From Sphaerisporangium sp040649355 (lineage in GTDB: Bacteria > Actinomycetota > Actinomycetes > Streptosporangiales > Streptosporangiaceae), in the NCBI RefSeq assembly GCF_043197795.1, contig NZ_JBICTU010000006.1, positions 124,001-188,000 of the forward strand: a stretch of DNA of 64,000 nt, read 5' to 3'. This document shows positions 42,921 to 52,835 of this stretch, in pieces. The stretch's first letter is position 1; each line of letters begins with the position of its first letter. Made by a program: the position numbers and the translations under genes. Below the pieces are notes generated by a model that did not search any database, was not told the origin of the DNA, and saw only the letters and a list, made by a program, of their open reading frames with translations.

Positions 42921-44549
42921 ATGAATCATTTCGACCTGACATCCGACGGATGGCTGCCGCTTCGGCGGCGGGATGATGGCGCTCTGCTTGAGGTGGGGAT
43001 CGAGAGGGCTCTGACAGAGGCGAACTCGTTCACTGAACTGGTCGTCGAGCTTGCGACCCAGGTTCCCGCGCTGCTGAGGCAGGTGCTGCTGCCGATCGTC
43101 GCAGATGCCGTGGGCTTGCCTGCGGATCGAGCGGAGTGGCTAAAGCGTTTCGAAGCTGGGGCGTTCAATGAGACCGAGCTTAACCAGATCCAGAAATATC
43201 TGGCGGAACATGGCCCCCGGTTCCATGCCTTCGGTGATACCCCGTTCGCCCAGGCGGGGGAGCTGGAGGCGGTGAGCGGGGAGACCAAGGGGGCGGGGCT
43301 GCTGGTGGCGACGGAGTTCACCGGCAACAACGTGCCGCTGTTCGGGTCGCGGACCGAGGCTGAGCCGCCTGCGTTGACGGCGGCTGAGGCGATGCGGTGG
43401 TTGGTTCACGCACACTGTTGGGATACGGCGGCGATCAAGACCGGTGCGAAAGGCGATGGCAAGGTCAAGGCCGGCAAGACGACGGGCAACCCCACGGGTC
43501 CGCTGGGTCAGCTCGGCGTCCTCATCCCCACTGGCCGTACGTTGTATGAGACGCTGCTTTTGAACCTGCCCATCGGACCAAGGGGGGCGCTCGGCACCCC
43601 GCAATGGCGGCGTCCTCCGGCCGGTCCGGGCTGGGACGCCGACGGCTACCCGGACGGGTTCCTTGGTCTGTGGACGTGGCAGTCTCGCCGAATCCGCCTC
43701 ATACCGGAACAGACGGCACAGGGTGTGCGTGTGAGGCGCGTGATTGTGGCAGCGGGGGACCGCATGCGAGAGCTCCCGGAGTGGGAGCCTCACACGGCGT
43801 GGAAGTACGACAAACCCGTCGGCAAGTCCAAGGCCGCCGACCGCAAACCACGTCGGCACGTCCCGGGGAAGGCGATCTGGCGCGGCTTGGAAGCGCTGCT
43901 GGCCGTCCACCAAAGTGACCTGGAAACCGGCTCGGTCGAGACGAGCAGTCTGCTCAGGCAGGCCGCGGACCTCCGCTCGGATGGAACGCTCCCGGAGGAC
44001 TACCCTTTGCGTGTCGAGGCTTTCGGGATCACCTACGGGAACAAGTCTGCCGCCATCGACGACATCTACCACGATCTGATCCCGTTGCCGGTGAACGCGC
44101 TGCAGGCGGACGCTGAGGTGTACGGCGCACTGGTGGAGATGACCAGTCAGGCAGAGCAGCTCTCCCGGGCGATAAATCACCTCTCGGCCGATCTGCGGCG
44201 GGCTGCGGGGCTGGATCCGATTCCATGGGACAAGGGCCAGCGCCCCGGAGAGCAGCTTCTCCACTTGCTGGACCCCGTTGTTCGCCGTGTCCTCGGTCAC
44301 GCGAGCGGGCTCGATGACGAGCGGCTGTCAGCGGTGTTGCTGGCCTGGGAGCAGGTCGCGTACAGGATCACGCGCGAGGTCGCCGACACGGTGTTCGCCG
44401 CGGTGCCGGAGTCGGTGTTCGCCGGTCGCCGGGCCGGTGGCGAGGCAGAGTCCGGTTCGCCTCCAGGTCTGGGGGACGCGGAGCGGCGGCTGCGGCGAAA
44501 TCTATCCACCATCCTGCAGCGCGCCGCCGCCCAATGGCGTGCGGCCTGA
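42921..44549 (+). CDS. casA: Cas8e (Cse1/CasA), large subunit of Cascade
   Basis: A 542-residue type I-E large subunit, which checks the PAM and recruits Cas3. The family pattern is clear near the start (FDLTSDGWLPLRRRDDG) and in GNNVPLFGS, with a C-terminal helical bundle (LLHLLDPVVRRVLGHA). It begins the Cascade operon. Spacing to cse2 is 37 bases. Confidence 0.92.
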   Translation: MNHFDLTSDGWLPLRRRDDGALLEVGIERALTEANSFTELVVELATQVPALLRQVLLPIVADAVGLPADRAEWLKRFEAGAFNETELNQIQKYLAEHGPRFHAFGDTPFAQAGELEAVSGETKGAGLLVATEFTGNNVPLFGSRTEAEPPALTAAEAMRWLVHAHCWDTAAIKTGAKGDGKVKAGKTTGNPTGPLGQLGVLIPTGRTLYETLLLNLPIGPRGALGTPQWRRPPAGPGWDADGYPDGFLGLWTWQSRRIRLIPEQTAQGVRVRRVIVAAGDRMRELPEWEPHTAWKYDKPVGKSKAADRKPRRHVPGKAIWRGLEALLAVHQSDLETGSVETSSLLRQAADLRSDGTLPEDYPLRVEAFGITYGNKSAAIDDIYHDLIPLPVNALQADAEVYGALVEMTSQAEQLSRAINHLSADLRRAAGLDPIPWDKGQRPGEQLLHLLDPVVRRVLGHASGLDDERLSAVLLAWEQVAYRITREVADTVFAAVPESVFAGRRAGGEAESGSPPGLGDAERRLRRNLSTILQRAAAQWRAA

Positions 44550-44586
44550 CGGGCACACCCCGTTCCCCCCCAATTGCTGATGGAGC

Positions 44587-45192
44587 GTGAACAACTCGAT
44601 GGCGACCCGCTACTGGAATCGTGTGGCATCGGACGGGACCTGGTTGACGGACACACGAACCAAGCGTCCGATCGGCCCGCCGCCTGGAGAGGACCTGGCG
44701 GCGATGCGTGCCGGACTCGGTCGGCAGTTCGGCGAGGTACCGAAACTGTGGCCGCACTACACCTGCGAGATCAATGATGAGCTGGCTCGACGCGGAGAGA
44801 CGTCCTTCGAACAGCGGGCCGAGCACGCGGCGCTCGCCCTGTACGGGCTGCATCAGCAGTCCAAGAGCGTCTCGATGCACCGGCCGGACGTCCGGCTCGG
44901 CAGGGCCCTGTCGCAGTTGCGCGACAGCGACAGGTTCAGCCCGAAGGCGATCGACGATCGGGTCGAAGCGGCTGCCACGACCACCACTTTCGATGCGCTG
45001 CTGATCCGCCTGCGGGGCCTGGTCGATCTGCTGCGCACCATCAATCAGCCTCTCGACTACGACCACCTGATGCGGCTCGTTCACGACTGGCATTACGACG
45101 ACGGTCGACGCGCCGCGCGCCGCCAATGGGCCATGGACTACCAGGTCTGGAAGCACAAGTCGGCGGGCGACGAGCCTTCGGCCGAATCCTGA
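44587..45192 (+). CDS. casB: Cse2 (CasB), small subunit of Cascade
   Basis: A 201-residue helical small subunit; two copies line the belly of Cascade and hold the displaced strand. Recognised by ALALYGLHQQSKSVSMH and RALSQLRDS, typical of Cse2. The GTG at 44587 follows TGGAG closely; the in-frame ATG at 44599 is an alternative start. It lies between cas8e and cas7. Confidence 0.9.
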   Translation: MNNSMATRYWNRVASDGTWLTDTRTKRPIGPPPGEDLAAMRAGLGRQFGEVPKLWPHYTCEINDELARRGETSFEQRAEHAALALYGLHQQSKSVSMHRPDVRLGRALSQLRDSDRFSPKAIDDRVEAAATTTTFDALLIRLRGLVDLLRTINQPLDYDHLMRLVHDWHYDDGRRAARRQWAMDYQVWKHKSAGDEPSAES

Positions 45193-45230
45193 AACACGTC
45201 CCCCTTTTTTCGAGATCAGCGGAGACAACG

Positions 45231-46352
45231 ATGTCTAAGCGCCAGTACGTCGACATCCACATCATTCAGACGGTTCCCCCGGCCAACTTGAATCGGGATG
45301 ACCAGGGCAATCCGAAGGACGCCAAGTTCGGCGGGGTACGCCGGGCCCGGGTCTCGTCCCAGGCGTGGAAGCGCGCCACCCGGCGCGCCTTCGATGAGAA
45401 GCTGCCCGAGGCCGACCAGAGCACCCGCACCAAGCGGATCGCTGGACAACTGGCCGAGCGGGTCGTCCTGCGAACGGGTGTTGAGCCCGAATCCGCTCAG
45501 CGGATCGCCGGGGCGCTGCTGGAACCGCTGGGCATCAAGGCCGGCAAGAAGGCAGGGAACACCGCATACCTGCTGTTCTTCGGCTACCAGCAGCTGGACG
45601 CGATCGTCGGTCTGATCGCCGACCAGGCCAAGGACCTGGCCGAACTGGACGACGAGCAGCTCAAGGCGGCGACGAAGGACCTAGCGGTCGCGGAGCGGCT
45701 GAAGACCGGCCACCCGATCGGCGTGGCCCTGTTCGGCCGTATGGTCGCCGACATCCCATCGCTGAATGTGGACGCGGCCACACAGGTAGCCCACGCCATC
45801 TCCACCCACGCGACCGAGATCGAATCGGACTACTACACAGCCGTCGATGACGAGAACGAGGCTGACGAGTCCGGCGCCGGGATGCTCGGGAACATCGGCT
45901 TCAACGCCGCGACGCTCTACCGGTACGCCACGGTCGGCGTTCACCAGTTGGCAACCAACCTCGGCAGTGTCGAGGCCGCAATCGAGACAGTCACACGGTT
46001 CGCCGAGGCGTTCGCGTTGTCAATGCCGACCGGCCACATCAACTCCTTCGCTCACCGCACCCGGCCCAGCCTGGTCGCGGTCGTGGTTCGCGACGACCAG
46101 CCTGTCAACCTCGTGTCGGCCTTCGAACGTCCGGTCAGGGAGAGCGACGGGATCGCCGCCACCTCAGCCGTGCGGCTGGCGAAGGAGTACGTGCGGTCCA
46201 GCAGGCAGTGGGGCGACGAGCCCACGCACGTCGCGGTCTCCCACGCCTTCGAGGACGACGTCCTCGCCGAGGCATTCGGCGCCAACGAGACCTTCAGCGA
46301 ACTGCTGTCCGGGCTGAACGACGCCCTGACCGCCTCGTGGAAGACGAACTGA
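45231..46352 (+). CDS. casC: Cas7e (Cse4/CasC), crRNA backbone subunit
   Basis: A 373-residue backbone protein, six copies of which coat the crRNA. It starts MSKRQYVDIHIIQTVPPANL and has the family block FGGVRRARVSSQAWKRATR. C-terminal HINSFAHRTRPSLVAV is also typical. The stop TGA overlaps the cas5 ATG (TGATG), so the two are translationally coupled. Confidence 0.95.
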   Translation: MSKRQYVDIHIIQTVPPANLNRDDQGNPKDAKFGGVRRARVSSQAWKRATRRAFDEKLPEADQSTRTKRIAGQLAERVVLRTGVEPESAQRIAGALLEPLGIKAGKKAGNTAYLLFFGYQQLDAIVGLIADQAKDLAELDDEQLKAATKDLAVAERLKTGHPIGVALFGRMVADIPSLNVDAATQVAHAISTHATEIESDYYTAVDDENEADESGAGMLGNIGFNAATLYRYATVGVHQLATNLGSVEAAIETVTRFAEAFALSMPTGHINSFAHRTRPSLVAVVVRDDQPVNLVSAFERPVRESDGIAATSAVRLAKEYVRSSRQWGDEPTHVAVSHAFEDDVLAEAFGANETFSELLSGLNDALTASWKTN

Positions 46353-47152
46353 TGGCCGGACCCGACCTCGTCCAGGCCGTCCTGTTGCTGAGGCTGGCCG
46401 GGCCGATGCAGTCCTGGGGCGATCAAAGTGTGTTCAACCGACGCGACACACGGCCGCAGCCGACCAAGTCCGGAGTGATCGGACTGCTCGCCGCCGCCGC
46501 GGGTCACCCGCGTGAAGAGCCGCTCGGCGATCTGCTCGGCCTGACCATGGGAGTCCGCGTCGATCAGGAGGGCACGCTGCTGCGGGACTACCACACCGTC
46601 AGCGACTACCAGGATCGGCCGCTGCCTCAGGCAGCAGTATCGGCCAAAGGCATTCAAAAGCCGACCTCACCCGCCAAGTACACGCATGTAACCCAGCGCT
46701 TCTACCTCCAGGACGCGGTGTTCGTCGCCGCCATCGCGGGGCCGGCACCATTGGTGCACTCCCTGGCCAACGCCGTCACTCACCCCGCGTTCCCCCTGGC
46801 ACTGGGCCGGCGCTCCTGCGTCCCTTCCCAGCCCATCCTGCTCGGGGTCAAGAACGACTCGATTCTGGAGGCACTGACCAGCCAACCTTGGCAGGCAGGC
46901 GGCCGTGCCCGGGACGCGTTCGAAAGGAGACACGGACGGCTGGCGCGCATCGATCTGATGGTGACCGTTGAGGCGGCCGACGGGGATCAGGTCCTGCACG
47001 ATGAGCCCGTGTCGTTTCACCCGCGTGATCGCCGCTACGCCACTCGTCGTGTCACGCATCTTTGGCGGTCGATCCCCACTGGTTTCCCCGATCCGGTCCC
47101 GCCTGCCGACGCCTCCTCGGCACACGATCCCTTCGCTCTGCTGGGCTGGTGA
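46352..47152 (+). CDS. casD: Cas5e (CasD)
   Basis: A 266-residue Cas5 protein that caps the 5' handle of crRNA in Cascade. The family start is LLLRLAGPMQSWGDQSVFNR, with TRPQPTKSGVIGLLAAAAG. ATG 46352 overlaps the cas7 stop by one base. Seven residue-lengths are within the usual I-E range. Confidence 0.93.
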   Translation: MAGPDLVQAVLLLRLAGPMQSWGDQSVFNRRDTRPQPTKSGVIGLLAAAAGHPREEPLGDLLGLTMGVRVDQEGTLLRDYHTVSDYQDRPLPQAAVSAKGIQKPTSPAKYTHVTQRFYLQDAVFVAAIAGPAPLVHSLANAVTHPAFPLALGRRSCVPSQPILLGVKNDSILEALTSQPWQAGGRARDAFERRHGRLARIDLMVTVEAADGDQVLHDEPVSFHPRDRRYATRRVTHLWRSIPTGFPDPVPPADASSAHDPFALLGW

Positions 47153-47158
47153 CCTTCG

Positions 47159-47911
47159 ATGAGCTATCTGTCTCGCATCAGGATCAACCCGCTTCGCGCC
47201 CAAAGCCGCGCCATGCTCGCCAGCCCCAGAGTCATGCACTCCTACATCTGTGCCGGAATCCCTGGAACGCCTGACAGCGAGCGCATCCTCTGGCGACTGG
47301 ACGCCGACAACCCATACCGCCCTCTGCTGTTCGTCCTCACACAGTCCAAACCCGATTGGGCTCACATCGTCGAAGCGGCGGGCTGGCCCGACGCAGACGG
47401 CGAGCACTTCGCCATCGCTGACTACGCGCCACTGCTCGCCCGGATCACCCCCGGCCGAGAGTTCGCGTTCCGGCTGACAGCAAGCCCGGTCCAGAACACC
47501 GACCACCCCGATAAGCCGACCCCGGCTCAGGCCGCGCGCATCGCAGCCGGTGACCGCAGATCGTTCCGGCTAGCGCACCGCACCGCCAACGCCCAGCTCG
47601 GCTGGCTCCTGGACCGTACGGCGCGATGCGGCTTCGAGATCGCCGTAGCGCGCACCGACCCCCCCATTCCCAGCCTCGCCGACGACAAAGCCGTGCCCGC
47701 TCCCGACGTCCGGCTCATCGCTAGAGACCGCCGCACGTTCACCAGGGGCGGCCGGGGCAGGCAGATCATCCTTCACACCGCGACCTTCGAGGGTCGGCTG
47801 CGCGTCACCGACAGTGCTCTACTCACCAGCGCGCTGCTGGGGGGCATCGGCCCATCGAAGGCCTACGGGTGCGGACTGCTCACCCTCGCCCCACTGCCGA
47901 CCGGCCAGTGA
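47159..47911 (+). CDS. casE: Cas6e (CasE) pre-crRNA endoribonuclease
   Basis: A 250-residue Cas6e that cuts pre-crRNA in each repeat hairpin and stays bound to the 3' handle. N-terminal MSYLSRIRINPLR and ASPRVMHSYI (catalytic His region), and the C-terminal glycine-rich RNA-binding loop GGIGPSKAYGCGLLTL are present. The GC-rich palindromic repeats of both arrays are its expected substrate. Confidence 0.93.
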   Translation: MSYLSRIRINPLRAQSRAMLASPRVMHSYICAGIPGTPDSERILWRLDADNPYRPLLFVLTQSKPDWAHIVEAAGWPDADGEHFAIADYAPLLARITPGREFAFRLTASPVQNTDHPDKPTPAQAARIAAGDRRSFRLAHRTANAQLGWLLDRTARCGFEIAVARTDPPIPSLADDKAVPAPDVRLIARDRRTFTRGGRGRQIILHTATFEGRLRVTDSALLTSALLGGIGPSKAYGCGLLTLAPLPTGQ

Positions 47912-47917
47912 GGCGAG

Positions 47918-48949
47918 ATGGCCGACATCTGGTGGAAAGCCCACCCCCACGACCTGCACCGCGTCTCCGACCGTGTCTCCAGCGTCTACGTCGAGCGCAG
48001 TCACATCGACCGTGACGAGAACGCCGTGGTCATCATCAACAAGCGCGAGACCGTCCGCGTGCCCGCCGCGATGGTCGCTGTCATGTTGATGGGCCCGGGA
48101 ACCCGTGTCACCCACGGCGCGATCCGCCTGCTCGCCGACTCCGGCACCACCGTGTGCTGGGTCGGTGAACAGGGCGTCAGAATGTACGCCGCTGGGCTCG
48201 GCCCCGCTCGCGGTGCCGGGCTTCTGCACCGCCAAGCCTGGCTCGTCACCCGCACCAAGGAACGGCTGAACGTCGCCCGCGCCATGTACGGGATGCGCTT
48301 CCCCGGCGAGGACGTCTCCACCGCCACAATGCAGCAACTCCGCGGTCGTGAAGGATCACGCATCCGCAAGCTCTACCAGGCGCATTCACAGCGCACCGGC
48401 GTGGCCTGGAACCGTCGCGAGTATCGCGCCGGCGACGCCCATGCGGCGGGTGACGACCTCAACCGGCTCCTATCAGCCGCCAATGCCGCCCTCTACGGCA
48501 TCTGCCACGCCGTCATCGTCGGCATAGGAGCCAGCCCCGGCCTCGGATTCGTCCACACCGGTTCCGCCATCTCCTTCGTTCTGGACGTTGCCGACCTCTA
48601 CAAAGCCGACTTCACCATCCCGCTGGCCTTCGACCTCGCTGCCAAAGGCCTCACCGAAGAACGAGACGCCCGCATCGGCCTGCGCGACCGTGTCGCTCAG
48701 ACCCGGCTTCTCAATCGCATCGTCACCGACATCAAAACCCTCCTCGCCCCCGAAAGCTCAGATCTCCTCGATGAGGATCTGAACCAACTCTGGGACGAGC
48801 AACTCGGCACCGTCGCAGGCGGCACCAACTGGGCCGACGAATCCGACCTGGCCATCAACCTCGGCCTCAACCTTGTCCGACCAACAATGGGCGAAGACCA
48901 CATCGCTATCATCGGCCCCGAATTCGACACTCCCGGCGCCACCTCATGA
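47918..48949 (+). CDS. cas1: Cas1 integrase (type I-E)
   Basis: A 343-residue Cas1e, the catalytic subunit of spacer integration, acting as Cas1-Cas2 complex. Recognised by MADIWWKAHPHDLHRVSDRV, LLADSGTTVCWVGEQG and the metal-site region LLSAANAALYGICHAVI with LGFVHTGSAISFVLD. Its last four bases overlap cas2. Confidence 0.95.
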   Translation: MADIWWKAHPHDLHRVSDRVSSVYVERSHIDRDENAVVIINKRETVRVPAAMVAVMLMGPGTRVTHGAIRLLADSGTTVCWVGEQGVRMYAAGLGPARGAGLLHRQAWLVTRTKERLNVARAMYGMRFPGEDVSTATMQQLRGREGSRIRKLYQAHSQRTGVAWNRREYRAGDAHAAGDDLNRLLSAANAALYGICHAVIVGIGASPGLGFVHTGSAISFVLDVADLYKADFTIPLAFDLAAKGLTEERDARIGLRDRVAQTRLLNRIVTDIKTLLAPESSDLLDEDLNQLWDEQLGTVAGGTNWADESDLAINLGLNLVRPTMGEDHIAIIGPEFDTPGATS

Positions 48950-49254
48950 CCGTTATCGTCCTGATCGCCGCTCCCGAAGGACTCCGCGGCCACCTCACGC
49001 GCTGGATGGTCGAAGTCAACGCCGGAGTCTTCGTCGGTAACCCCAGCCGTCGCATCCGCGACCGTCTATGGGACCTGCTGTCCACCCGCATCGGAGACGG
49101 CCAAGCCATCCTCGTCGAGCCCGCCAACAACGAACAAGGCTGGACCGTCCGCACCGCAGGCACAGACCGTTGGCACCCCACCGACTACGACGGCCTCATC
49201 CTCTCAGCCCGCCGCAGAATCCAACCGAATGAAAACCGCCTCTCCACCACCTAA
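48946..49254 (+). CDS. cas2: Cas2 (type I-E, CasF-like)
   Basis: A 102-residue Cas2e that bridges two Cas1 dimers and sets spacer length. It starts MTVIVLIAAPEGLRGHLTRW and has AGVFVGNPSRRIRDRLW. ATGA overlap with cas1. Only 18 bases separate its stop from the first repeat of array 2, so leader signals for that array must lie partly inside this gene. Confidence 0.95.
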   Translation: MTVIVLIAAPEGLRGHLTRWMVEVNAGVFVGNPSRRIRDRLWDLLSTRIGDGQAILVEPANNEQGWTVRTAGTDRWHPTDYDGLILSARRRIQPNENRLSTT

Positions 49255-49272
49255 TTGCCCAGCTCAGCAAGC

Positions 49273-51501
49273 CTCGCCCCCGCGCACGCGGGGATGCTCC
49301 CCTCGTCAGGTCCCCTTGCCGTAGTCGGCGATGCTCGCCCCCGCGCACGCGGGGATGCTCCGTTGCCCAGCGGCCTTTGGCAGGCGACGGTGCGCTCGCC
49401 CCCGCGCACGCGGGGATGCTCCCCGCGGGTCGTACACTTCGTCGCTGCCGCCCACCTCGCCCCCGCGCACGCGGGGATGCTCCCTCGCCGCCACCGTCGC
49501 CGAGGCCCACGACCTGCTCGCCCCCGCGCACGCGGGGATGCTCCCACGTACACGCCGGTGTCGAGCCCGTTGACGGCCTCGCCCCCGCGCACGCGGGGAT
49601 GCTCCAGGGCCCCCGCGCGCGGGGGCCCTGTTGTGCGTCTCGCCCCCGCGCACGCGGGGATGCTCCGCTGTCGGTTACCTTGGCGCCCTCGACCCTGGTC
49701 TCGCCCCCGCGCACGCGGGGATGCTCCGGTGCACTACACCGGATCGCGCGTCGACCCGCGCTCGCCCCCGCGCACGCGGGGATGCTCCTTGTGCGCTCGG
49801 TCTCATCGGCTTGAAAGTGCACTCGCCCCCGCGCACGCGGGGATGCTCCCCGGCATAGTGGACAAGAGGACATGGGCGGCATCTCGCCCCCGCGCACGCG
49901 GGGATGCTCCTCAGTAGCTTTCCTTCCGACACGAGCAGAGAGACTCGCCCCCGCGCACGCGGGGATGCTCCTCATCTTCTCCACCCCGATCCAGAGGCGG
50001 TAGGCTCGCCCCCGCGCACGCGGGGATGCTCCCTACATTGACATTGCCGCTAGGACCACTGCGGACTCGCCCCCGCGCACGCGGGGATGCTCCCTCATCC
50101 CGCGCTCTCACGAGGTGCGGGTGTTCCTCGCCCCCGCGCACGCGGGGATGCTCCACCAGAACGCGAGGGTCGAGAGCGGGTTGCGCTCTCGCCCCCGCGC
50201 ACGCGGGGATGCTCCTCGCCCGTGATAGCCGAGCATGCCAGTGGAGCCCTCGCCCCCGCGCACGCGGGGATGCTCCGCTGTTGGTTGGTACCGTGATCAT
50301 TCTCGTAGACTCGCCCCCGCGCACGCGGGGATGCTCCGCCGGCCACCCGGTCGGTCCAGGTTTACCCCCCTCGCCCCCGCGCACGCGGGGATGCTCCCTT
50401 CTATGACGTGACCTTCTCCCCGAGCAAGAGCTCGCCCCCGCGCACGCGGGGATGCTCCTCACGACGACCTCCGAGGATTTGGTGGGGTGTGCTCGCCCCC
50501 GCGCACGCGGGGATGCTCCGATCAGTACATGGCGGAGGGGCCCGCCACCAGGCTCGCCCCCGCGCACGCGGGGATGCTCCGGCGGCGTGTACGCGGCGAT
50601 GGTCACCGCGGGCCTCGCCCCCGCGCACGCGGGGATGCTCCGGCCCGCGCGACAGAGTTCGAGGCGTTGGCCCACTCGCCCCCGCGCACGCGGGGATGCT
50701 CCCTCCGCGTCCGATATGTCGACAACATTGACCGGCTCGCCCCCGCGCACGCGGGGATGCTCCGGGCACCGTGGTTTCGGGGAGGAAGGAGGAGGCCTCG
50801 CCCCCGCGCACGCGGGGATGCTCCCCCGGCACCGGAGGCGGCGGCGATGACCCCGGCCTCGCCCCCGCGCACGCGGGGATGCTCCCTCGCCGGTGGTGAC
50901 CTTGACCCGTTCCCCGTCCTCGCCCCCGCGCCCGCGGGGATGCTCCCGCGCGGGAGCGGCTCTGCTACGCACCCTCGGACTCGCCCCCGCGCACGCGGGG
51001 ATGCTCCCCGGTTCATGCACGCCGAACGGCACCTGGACCGCTCGCCCCCGCGCACGCGGGGATGCTCCCGCATTGCTAGTTCTACCTCGCGCCCGTCCGC
51101 CCTCGCCCCCGCGCACGCGGGGATGCTCCGGCGCCGGCGGTCACGTCCACGAGACGCTGCTGGCAGTGCTCGCCCCCGCGCACGCGGGGATGCTCCCGTG
51201 CAGGGCGTACCGGCTCTGACCGCGTCCGGCTCGCCCCCGCGCACGCGGGGATGCTCCCGTGCAGGGCGTACCGGCTCTGACCGCGTCCGGCTCGCCCCCG
51301 CGCACGCGGGGATGCTCCTGGGTAGAGGTCTCTCCCCACCCGTGGAAAGGGCTCGCCCCCGCGCACGCGGGGATGCTCCTACATGAGCAGCGGGACGCCG
51401 GACGGGCGCTGTCTCGCCCCCGCGCACGCGGGGATGCTCCCGAGCGGATCCTATGGATCCCCGGCGAGGGCGCCTCGCCCCTGCGCACGCGGGGTTGCTC
51501 C
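49273..51501 (+). CRISPR. CRISPR array 2 (type I-E), 37 repeats and 36 spacers
   Basis: Thirty-seven 28-bp repeats run from 49273 to 51501, mostly every 61 bases. The core CCCCGCGCACGCGGGG is followed by ATGCTCC, so transcription is rightward from the cas2 side. The repeat differs from array 1 at 3 of 28 positions. One internal repeat (50919) has A to C in the loop, and the last (51474) has two changes, marking the old end. Spacers are 32-34 bases except a 39-base one (51130-51168). The spacers at 51197-51229 and 51258-51290 are identical. Confidence 0.97.
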
Positions 51502-51560
51502 GGTGCCGAGTCCGAGTTCGACGTTGTGGGGGACCTTGCCCCGACAAGCTCGCGGGACGG

Positions 51561-52772
51561 TCAGTCGTGGCGGAGGATGAAGTCGTCTTCGGCGTCTCCC
51601 CAGCCCACGGAGCCTACGGCCCACAGCCGGGAGGAGCCGGGTACCCGGGTGATGCCGGTCCTGCCGATGTCGTCGGACTCCGGGTACTGCTGGTCGGCCC
51701 GCTCCCGCCGGAGCAGCGGGCCGTACGACGGGGTCCACTTCTGGCCGTCGAAGTGGAGGAAGAGCACCTGGCCCGAGTGGTCGGCGTCGATGCCGCTGAT
51801 CCACACGTCGTCCGGCTTGGACGCCGTGACCCCGTCGAGTCTCCCCCGGGGGACCGGGACCTGGACCTGCTGCCAGGAGGCGCCGTCGAAGTGGAGGACG
51901 AGCGGGACCTCCGCCGCGCCGTCCGGGGGCGACACGCTGCCCACCGCCCACACGTCGGACGGTGTGACCATCCAGACCCTGCGCAGGACGCCCCCGGCGA
52001 TCTCCGGGGTACGGCCGCGCTGCCAGGACTGGATGTCCGGCCCCGACACGGCGGTGCCGTGCCAGACCATCGGCGTGCCCGGGGTCCCGGGCGGGGCGTC
52101 GGTGCCGACCGCCCACACGTGGCCGGGCTTGGCGGTGACCGCCGTGAAGTACCCGTCGGCGCGCAGGGCATTGCGGAACCCCCGCCCCGTCCACTCCATG
52201 ATCACCCCTTGCGAGGGGGTGCGGCCGACGAGCCAGGCGTGCTCCCCGGTGGTGGCGACGTCGGACAGGGAGTAGTCGTCGGCCACCCCGAACGGATGCC
52301 ACCCGGTCCATCGGCCGCCGTCCCAGTGCGCGGCGTAGGCGCTCTCGGCGTTGCCGACGACCCACACGTCGTCGGGGCCGCCCGCGCTGACGCCGACCAG
52401 ATGCCGGGCGTCAGAAGGGGAGACCGTCGTCTGGGTCCAGCGCGTGCCGTCCCAGTGCTGGAGGGCCGGGGAGCCCTCCCTGTCCTCCGCGCTGCCCTTG
52501 TATCCCACCGCCCAGGCGTCGCCCGGGCCGGTCGCCGCCACGTCGAGGAGCGCCGCGCTCCCTTCGAGTTTCGCGCCCTTGACGGGCTTCCACGCGGGGG
52601 AGACCACCGTCTCTCCCGTCGCGGCGGCGGCCGGGGAGGTGGACGGACGGCCCGGTGAGGACCCCGCCGCCGGGACGGTCGCCGACGGCGGCGTCCCCGT
52701 ACGACCCCCGCCGCACGCCGTCACCAGAGCCAGGCAGGCGATCGCGATCGGCCACCGCCGCTTTTTCCCCAT
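51561..52772 (-). CDS. Lipoprotein with beta-propeller-like repeats
   Basis: A 403-residue exported lipoprotein: signal peptide with lipobox LVTAC followed by GGG, then a Ser/Thr/Pro linker, then repeated DxWAVG....W.G..W units (DAWAVGYKG, DDVWVVGNAES, HVWAVGTDA, DVWAVGSVS, RLWAVGSVG), which suggest a propeller of about six to seven blades. No catalytic residues can be assigned. I start at ATG 52772 to place the signal first. Its stop lies 60 bases from the CRISPR array, so the array ends in normal chromosome. Confidence 0.7.
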   Translation of the reverse strand: MGKKRRWPIAIACLALVTACGGGRTGTPPSATVPAAGSSPGRPSTSPAAAATGETVVSPAWKPVKGAKLEGSAALLDVAATGPGDAWAVGYKGSAEDREGSPALQHWDGTRWTQTTVSPSDARHLVGVSAGGPDDVWVVGNAESAYAAHWDGGRWTGWHPFGVADDYSLSDVATTGEHAWLVGRTPSQGVIMEWTGRGFRNALRADGYFTAVTAKPGHVWAVGTDAPPGTPGTPMVWHGTAVSGPDIQSWQRGRTPEIAGGVLRRVWMVTPSDVWAVGSVSPPDGAAEVPLVLHFDGASWQQVQVPVPRGRLDGVTASKPDDVWISGIDADHSGQVLFLHFDGQKWTPSYGPLLRRERADQQYPESDDIGRTGITRVPGSSRLWAVGSVGWGDAEDDFILRHD

Positions 52773-52835
52773 GGCACGGCATGCTCCCAGGAAGCGTCCC
52801 GGCCCCGCCACCGATCCGCCCCTGACGCGCCCGGG

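Noticed and set aside
49251..51547. Repetitive proteins across array 2 on both strands
   Set aside because: Same reason: the periodic HAGML- and RARGR-type peptides follow the repeat exactly.
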